Positions 16,455-21,005 of a stretch of 21,005 bases of DNA are shown piece after piece (the first letter of the stretch is position 1; each line of letters opens with the position of its first letter). Both the position numbers and the translations under genes were made by a program. The notes under the pieces were generated by a model. That model was not told the DNA's origin, searched no databases, and worked only from the letters and a program-made list of their open reading frames with translations. The stretch is from Cuspidothrix sp046080565 (GTDB lineage: Bacteria; Cyanobacteriota; Cyanobacteriia; Cyanobacteriales; Nostocaceae): positions 1 to 21,005 of the forward strand of contig JBJTUF010000280.1 of NCBI GenBank assembly GCA_046080565.1. Direction: 5' to 3'.

Positions 16455-16718
16455 CTATATTTTGTTTTTTAGCAAATCAACTATATCCGTACTCCATTTA
16501 ACTTGAAAACCACAATGATTATTTGTACCTGTGTACGGTAATATTACACTTAATCCCTTACCTAATATCGTAGGTTGCCACAGATTAGCAGCTTTATATT
16601 GCAACTGCATTTCTTGAAGTAGTTTGTTGACCTTAATAGCACTGATTTTTTTACCAGTGATTTTTTCTAACTCTCTACCAATTTCTGTGGGAGTTAAGAA
16701 TTGAGTTTGTACTGTCAT
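16455..16718 (-). CDS. small winged-helix/antirepressor-like DNA-binding protein
   Basis: An 87-residue protein with LTPTEIGRELEKITGKKISAIKVNKLLQEMQLQ (about 8-40), a helix-turn-helix-like pattern, then LWQPTILGKGL and a C-terminal QVKWSTDIVDLL. The arrangement (TPTEIG, then VNKLLQEMGLQ-like, then a W-x-PT strand, then KWS and a final helix) resembles the C-terminal domain of phage antirepressors (KilA-C/ANT type), though I assign this only tentatively. It is divergent from the NB-ARC gene, and the operator-like palindromes lie between them, so it is a good candidate for their regulator. AGAGG about nine bases before the ATG is the ribosome binding site and is inside a hairpin stem. Confidence 0.6.
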   Translation of the reverse strand: MTVQTQFLTPTEIGRELEKITGKKISAIKVNKLLQEMQLQYKAANLWQPTILGKGLSVILPYTGTNNHCGFQVKWSTDIVDLLKNKI

Positions 16719-16724
16719 TGGATG

Positions 16725-16752
16725 TAACCTCTGTAACGTTAGTTAGAGGTTA
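16725..16752 (-). promoter_or_regulatory. 5'-UTR hairpin covering the ribosome binding site of the small regulator gene
   Basis: Perfect 8-bp stem TAACCTCT (16725-16732) / AGAGGTTA (16745-16752), loop 12 bases, starting seven bases upstream of the ATG at 16718. On the minus-strand transcript the Shine-Dalgarno AGAGG lies in the 3' arm and would be paired. This could limit translation. A candidate promoter for this transcript, TTGCCT, 16 bases, TATAAC, lies just upstream and contains an operator palindrome in its spacer. Confidence 0.45.
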
Positions 16753-16756
16753 TAAT

Positions 16757-16858
16757 TTGGGAATTTCCCAAGGCAAGAATCAATGAACGAAGGCTAGAAG
16801 TCTTGTATAATAGTAAATACAGAGTTTGGGAACTTGTGTATATTTGGGAATTCCCAAA
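16757..16858. promoter_or_regulatory. cluster of TTTGGGAA operator-like palindromes
   Basis: Three related sites: TTGGGAATTTCCCAA (16757-16771, perfect inverted repeat about a central T), half-site TTTGGGAAC (16825-16833), and TTTGGGAATTCCCAAA (16843-16858, perfect 16-base palindrome). Spacing between the first and last is 86 bases. TATAAT at 16806-16811 (rightward) lies between them, and the leftward promoter spacer overlaps the first. This is the layout expected for a repressor controlling both divergent genes. Confidence 0.7.
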
Positions 16859-16888
16859 CTTTTTTGAAAAAATTATTATACTCAGTCT

Positions 16889-17113
16889 ATGCCGAAAGTT
16901 AGTTGGAGTCCTGCTGTTAAACAGCGTGTGAGTCACTTTTTGGAAAAATTACTATCTTATGTGTTGGATTATCGTGATGATCTCCCAGTCCAATACAGGT
17001 AGGAAGATGAATATAGTGATAGACCTAAATTAATTATTGAAACAAAGCTAAGATTCTTAATCGAAATAAGCAAATTAGAAAAAAATGATCACTTTTACGA
17101 AATTATTAATCGT
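16889..17113 (+). pseudogene. N-terminal domain of the NB-ARC protein, cut by an amber codon
   Basis: ATG 16889 reads MPKVSWSPAVKQRVSHFLEK and on for 37 codons to TAG (17000-17002). The same frame continues as EDEYSDRPKLIIETKLRFL and runs without a break into the large NB-ARC gene. I recall many cyanobacterial NB-ARC proteins starting with such a domain (start PKxSxGP..KxR, later LVVxTKLRFLEEL, ending W-x-F-x-LKLW and RPEKSK). In them a Trp tends to stand just before the acidic segment where the TAG lies, so TGG to TAG is the simplest explanation. No other in-frame ATG, GTG or TTG exists between 17003 and the GTG at 17114. Confidence 0.7.
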
Positions 17114-20100
17114 GTGAAAGATTTGAATCTATGCGAAGATAGACGTTTTCATAAAAAAGGAAAAGATGACTGGCACTTTGCTTTGAAACTTTGGAGTAAA
17201 GATAAACAAAAAAATTTGAGAGAGTTTGATAAACTTTGGGAATCTCAAAGACCTGAGAAATCCAAAAAATTAGATAATCATCAAACTAAATCCAAAATAT
17301 TAGGAAAGCTTTCTCAAGTACCACAACAACCTTTAAATTTCTTACCACGTTCTAATGAACTCAATAAAATCAAAGATTTGCTATTGGATAATCAAAACCA
17401 AAGAGTAGCAGTCACAGGAATTTCTCATCCTGTTGGTTTACAAGGTATGGGAGGAATTGGGAAATCAGTTTTAGCCGCAGTATTAGCCAATGATGAAGAA
17501 GTTAGAAGTGTTTTTCCTGATGGTATCTTGTGGGTGACACTTGGCCAGCAACCTAAACTAACCTTGAGACAATCAGATTTAGCTAAAATGCTGGGTGATA
17601 GTTCCCAAATATTTCAAGATGTGCAACAAGGCAAAGTATATTTATCTGAATTGTTAGCAAATAAAGCTTGTTTGTTAATTATTGATGATGTTTGGAAAAC
17701 TCAAGACGCACAAGCATTTAATGTTTTAGGTCAGCGTTGCAAAATGTTGATTACTACACGCGATATTAAGGTATTAGAAGAAGTAGGTGCTATTAATCAT
17801 CACTTAGATTTGCTAACAGTTACAGAATCACTATCATTACTAGCTTTATGGGCAAAACAACATCCAGAAACTTTACCTCCACAAGCACATCAAATAGTAG
17901 AAGAATGTGGTAGATTGCCCTTAGCATTAGCTATGATTGGGGCAATGTTAAAAGGTAAGCCAGAACGTTGGCAAAATGTATTATATAAACTTCAAAATGC
18001 TGATTTAGAAAAAATAAAATATCAGTTTCCTGATTATTCTTATCCAGATTTACTAAAAGCAATACAGGTTAGTGTTGAGGCATTAGAACCTGATTTACAA
18101 AAACGATATCTAGATTTTGCTGTTTTTCCAGAAGATACACTAATTCCTGAAACTGTTTTACAAACTTTGTGGGAATTAGAAGGGTTCGATAAGTTTGATA
18201 CTCAAGATGTTATTGATTTGCTTGTAGAAAGATCCCTAATTCGTCGTGATGAGAAAAATTGTTTAACTTTACATGACCTTCAATATGACTATGTACGTAA
18301 GGAAGCTGGTGATTTATCCATATTACATAATCGTTTATTAGCTGCTTATTCTAAAGATTGTTCTTATGGTTGGTATACGGGAATAAATGATGGTTATTTC
18401 TTTCAAAATTTGGCTTACCATTTGAGAGAATCAGGGCGCAAAAATGAACTTTATACACTGCTAACTCAATCACCTGATTGGATGGAGGCAAAATATATTG
18501 CTTGTATAGGTGATGCAGCATACCTAGCTGATTTAGAATTGGCAATAAATCATTTTACTGATCCTTTGACCGCAGATGATCTATTAATTTTAGTTCAATT
18601 ACATACAGCTAGACAATTAGTAAATCAACGAGTTAGTTTATATAATAATGATGATTTAATAACTTTGGTTTGGTTGGATAGAGAATCTGAAGCTTTGAAT
18701 CATGCTCGTTTAAGGCTAGATATTGAAGAAAAATTTTATGGATTAATCACTATTTATAAATCTCTTCATGAAAAGAAAACAACTGAACCAGAACTCTTAA
18801 ATGAATTATGGGAAATTGCCAGCTTAATGGAAGGATTAGCTAAACTTGATGCAATTTGGAACTTATTTCTTGTAATAGGGAAAAATGAGGATAAATCAGG
18901 AAAGAATAATATTTATTCTGAATTAACTAAAGAATTTTTACAAGGGTCTAAAATATTGTTTGAACATAAGCATAAACTAAATGATGCTTGTTTGTCAGTC
19001 AAAGAAGAAGATTTACAAAAATTTTTTCCTATAATGGTTATTTTGGTTTTAGCATATAATTCCATACTTGAAAATGATATATCAGAATCATTTAAATTTT
19101 TTGAAAGCTTTATTAAAGCAATAATAGAAGAAAATGGGTTGGATTCAGAAAGTTATTTCTTTAATCTGGTTACAGCATTAGCTAATGCTAAACAAGTTGA
19201 AGAAGCTTATAGAATATCAAAACTAATTCAACAAGATTGGTTAAAATTAAAGACATTAAGTCAGTTATCAAATATTCTAATTAAAAACCAACTTCAAGAG
19301 CAGGCTAATCTATTTCTTAGAGAGGCGCAGGAAATAGTCCCGTCATTAAATGGTAGTTTTCGAGCAGAGCAAGCACTTGTGGAATTAGTATCAGCAACTG
19401 CTCATGCTGGAGATATTCAACAGGCTGAAGAATTTCTATTAATGATAGAAGATGATTACTTGCATTCAGAAGCTTTAATGAAATTATCAGTAGCAGTAGC
19501 TGAATTTAGTAATTTCTTAAAGGCTGAAGAATTTATTCAACAAATTGAATATCCACAAATAAGAAAAAATGCGTTGAGTGCTTTAGCCGCAGAACTAGTC
19601 CAATCTGGATATCAAGCAAAAGCTACTTTACTATTAAGAGATATCAAACAAGAAGCATTATATTTGGAAGATAATTTCTATTTAGCATTAGCAGGTTTAA
19701 CTAAAGTATTAGCTCAATCTAATTTTTTGGATGAAGCACAAAAAGTTATAAAATTTATTAGTGATAATCCTGAACAGCAAGGATACGCATTAAGTTCATT
19801 GGTAAAAAGTCTCATTCAAACTGGGGATTTCAAGCAAGCTGAGGGATTTGCAAGAGAAATTACAGATGCTTATAATTTTTCTTGCTCATTAAAATATTTA
19901 GCGATAGCACTATATAATCAAGGAAACACGAAAGATGCTAATAGGTTAATCAGTGAGGCTTTAAAAGCAGCAAAATTAGTTGATAAAGATCCTCATCGCT
20001 TATGGATAATGAATGATTTAGCAGTCACATTTAATGATATTGGAAAACCAAATAATACTCACATTTTATTTTTAGAAATAGAAAAAATAGTACGAAATTT

Positions 20101-20704
20101 TGAAGAAATATTCTTCAAAATCCAAGCTTTAACAATATTAGCAGATAGTCTTTATGAAGCTGGATATCAAGCAAAAGCTGATATATTTTTTACTGAAATA
20201 GAAAAAATGATTATTGAACTAGACAGCTATTTTGATCAACCATTTTTATTGAGACGATTAACAGAAACATTGGCAGAATTATATCTATTATCGAAAGCTC
20301 AAAATATCGCCAATATGATTGAAGATATACCGGAAAGAATAATAGCTCTAACCAGTTTAGTAACAGCATTTTCTCAAAATGGACAAGAAGCAGAAGCTGG
20401 GGAAATATTTTCAATAATCAAGGAAAATTACGATTTAATACCTAATAATATAGGCGAAGAAAAGTTAGGGGAGATTTGCACAGCACTGGCTCGAATTAGG
20501 CAATTTACAGATGCCTTAGCTAAGATGAGATTACAAAAAATAGATACTTTTATAAGTATATTAACAGACTGGGATACTGCTTTTGAAGAAATTGAAAGTG
20601 GTTTATCTGTAGTAGTTTTCAGAGAAGTAATCCGTATTGCTAGTTGGGTAAGTCCACACTGGCAGGAAATTTATCAGATTCTCCCTAATATCAAAAGAAA
20701 CTAA
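17114..20704 (+). CDS. NB-ARC STAND NTPase with C-terminal TPR-like helical repeats
   Basis: Signal-transduction NTPase of the APAF1/plant-NLR class. Counted from the GTG at 17114 (1196 residues): end of the N-terminal domain with DDWHFALKLWSKDKQKNL and RPEKSK (18-51); Walker A GMGGIGKS (111-118); Walker B LLIIDDVW (187-194); RNBS-B-like LITTRD (212-217); GxP motif CGRLPLAL (265-272); winged helix; MHD-like LHD (386-388). From about residue 640 it is helical repeats of 33-36 residues, two of them carrying GYQAKA. STAND proteins of this type sense a ligand by the repeats and oligomerise, and in bacteria many act in phage defence. No nuclease or TIR effector domain is seen; the missing N-terminal domain may recruit one. 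The GTG lacks a ribosome binding site, so translation of this remainder is doubtful after the upstream amber codon. Confidence 0.85.
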   Translation: MKDLNLCEDRRFHKKGKDDWHFALKLWSKDKQKNLREFDKLWESQRPEKSKKLDNHQTKSKILGKLSQVPQQPLNFLPRSNELNKIKDLLLDNQNQRVAVTGISHPVGLQGMGGIGKSVLAAVLANDEEVRSVFPDGILWVTLGQQPKLTLRQSDLAKMLGDSSQIFQDVQQGKVYLSELLANKACLLIIDDVWKTQDAQAFNVLGQRCKMLITTRDIKVLEEVGAINHHLDLLTVTESLSLLALWAKQHPETLPPQAHQIVEECGRLPLALAMIGAMLKGKPERWQNVLYKLQNADLEKIKYQFPDYSYPDLLKAIQVSVEALEPDLQKRYLDFAVFPEDTLIPETVLQTLWELEGFDKFDTQDVIDLLVERSLIRRDEKNCLTLHDLQYDYVRKEAGDLSILHNRLLAAYSKDCSYGWYTGINDGYFFQNLAYHLRESGRKNELYTLLTQSPDWMEAKYIACIGDAAYLADLELAINHFTDPLTADDLLILVQLHTARQLVNQRVSLYNNDDLITLVWLDRESEALNHARLRLDIEEKFYGLITIYKSLHEKKTTEPELLNELWEIASLMEGLAKLDAIWNLFLVIGKNEDKSGKNNIYSELTKEFLQGSKILFEHKHKLNDACLSVKEEDLQKFFPIMVILVLAYNSILENDISESFKFFESFIKAIIEENGLDSESYFFNLVTALANAKQVEEAYRISKLIQQDWLKLKTLSQLSNILIKNQLQEQANLFLREAQEIVPSLNGSFRAEQALVELVSATAHAGDIQQAEEFLLMIEDDYLHSEALMKLSVAVAEFSNFLKAEEFIQQIEYPQIRKNALSALAAELVQSGYQAKATLLLRDIKQEALYLEDNFYLALAGLTKVLAQSNFLDEAQKVIKFISDNPEQQGYALSSLVKSLIQTGDFKQAEGFAREITDAYNFSCSLKYLAIALYNQGNTKDANRLISEALKAAKLVDKDPHRLWIMNDLAVTFNDIGKPNNTHILFLEIEKIVRNFEEIFFKIQALTILADSLYEAGYQAKADIFFTEIEKMIIELDSYFDQPFLLRRLTETLAELYLLSKAQNIANMIEDIPERIIALTSLVTAFSQNGQEAEAGEIFSIIKENYDLIPNNIGEEKLGEICTALARIRQFTDALAKMRLQKIDTFISILTDWDTAFEEIESGLSVVVFREVIRIASWVSPHWQEIYQILPNIKRN

Positions 20705-20741
20705 ATTCAAAATCTGTTTTGTCTCTGAGTATAATGAATAG

Positions 20742-20789
20742 TAACCTCTGTTAGCAATTTTGTTTGTTACTGCCTTAGAGGTTATTTTT
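20742..20789 (+). terminator. probable terminator of the NB-ARC gene
   Basis: Inverted repeat TAACCTCT (20742-20749) / AGAGGTTA (20777-20784) followed by a T-run (20785-20789), 38 bases after the stop codon. The 27-base loop has some internal pairing potential. The same 8-base arms occur at 16725-16752 on the other side of the locus. The rest of the 20705-20828 gap shows nothing further. Confidence 0.5.
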
Positions 20790-20828
20790 AAGTATTTTAT
20801 TGATTATTCAAAAAACATTTCCGCGTTT

Positions 20829-21005
20829 TTACTTCTCAGAAACTTCTAAATTTTGCAACCAACTAACCAAATCATCTAAATTCACAAAATCTAACAACAC
20901 CTCTGTTAAACCTTCCAATTGTTCCAGAGATAACTTCTCAATCTGCATTTTTAGCTGACTAGGAACTTCCCCGAATTTTTTAGATAATAAACGCAGGATA
21001 AGAGT
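20829..21005 (-). CDS. C-terminal end of a DUF4351/Rpn-family protein (partial)
   Basis: The last 58 codons of a minus-strand gene, open to the right edge, stop TAA at 20831-20829. The peptide TLILRLLSKKFGEVPSQLKM, then a helix with LSLEQLEGLTEVLLDF and LDDLVSWLQN, fits the DUF4351 domain (pattern LxLRLLxRRFGxVPxxLxxxI, LSxEQLExLxEALLDFxxxxDLxxWL). This domain ends many cyanobacterial Rpn/PD-(D/E)XK nuclease-like proteins. The nuclease part is outside the window. It is convergent with the NB-ARC gene. Confidence 0.75.
   Translation of the reverse strand, partial: TLILRLLSKKFGEVPSQLKMQIEKLSLEQLEGLTEVLLDFVNLDDLVSWLQNLEVSEK

Noticed and set aside
16739..16936. 65-codon minus-strand frame over the operator region
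   Set aside because: It overlaps the NB-ARC N-terminal coding region and the palindromes on the opposite strand; its peptide looks like noise.
7302..17002. In-frame TAA (7302) and TAG (17000) as evidence of stop-codon recoding
   Set aside because: Two different stop codons, no recoding signal seen, and other genes here use TAA, TAG and TGA as normal ends. Point mutation or sequencing error is simpler.

Overview
The window is AT-rich DNA that looks like a filamentous heterocyst-type cyanobacterium (Nostocales). I infer this from six exact HIP1 octamers (GCGATCGC), tandem heptamer (STRR-type) repeats, typical Nostocales dispersed repeats and a short MITE-like element, a TPS-type haemagglutinin with 58-59 residue repeats, a GH15/phosphorylase-kinase-like protein, and an Rpn/DUF4351-type protein end. 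I cannot name the species from sequence alone.

Layout. (1) 57-3521, minus: a secreted filamentous-haemagglutinin-like protein with a normal N-terminus and a periodic repeat block, but an abrupt non-homologous tail, so it is probably 3'-truncated. (2) 3893-9540, plus: an exporter operon of the E. coli ybhGFSR type (HlyD adaptor, double ABC ATPase, two ABC-2 permeases). It is visibly decaying. A heptamer array sits in codon 2 of the ATPase and throws it out of frame, the first ATPase domain has lost its signature and Walker B, 330 bp of dispersed repeats lie between ATPase and permease, and the first permease has a stop at codon 11. The adaptor and last permease look intact. (3) 9583-12857, minus: a two-gene operon with an ATGA overlap, a HEPN-like small protein followed by a 927-residue protein carrying a KGGVGR ParA/MinD-type ATPase and a second, STAND/AAA-like P-loop domain. 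This is the best candidate for an undescribed conflict (defence) system. (4) 13195-16401, plus: a GH15/phosphorylase-kinase-like protein, ending at a bidirectional terminator built on HIP1 sites. (5) 16455-20704: a divergent pair, a small DNA-binding-like protein (minus) and an NB-ARC/TPR-like STAND protein (plus), separated by a cluster of TTTGGGAA palindromes that looks like shared operators. The NB-ARC gene has an amber stop that cuts off its conserved N-terminal domain. (6) 20829-end, minus: the C-terminus of a DUF4351/Rpn-type protein.

How it fits together: a decaying exporter operon and a truncated adhesin occupy the left half. Two candidate defence/signalling loci (HEPN plus dual ATPase; NB-ARC) bracket a housekeeping carbohydrate gene on the right, next to an Rpn-type nuclease end. 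This resembles an accessory region with active repeat turnover. No tRNA, rRNA, CRISPR array or complete transposase gene was seen.
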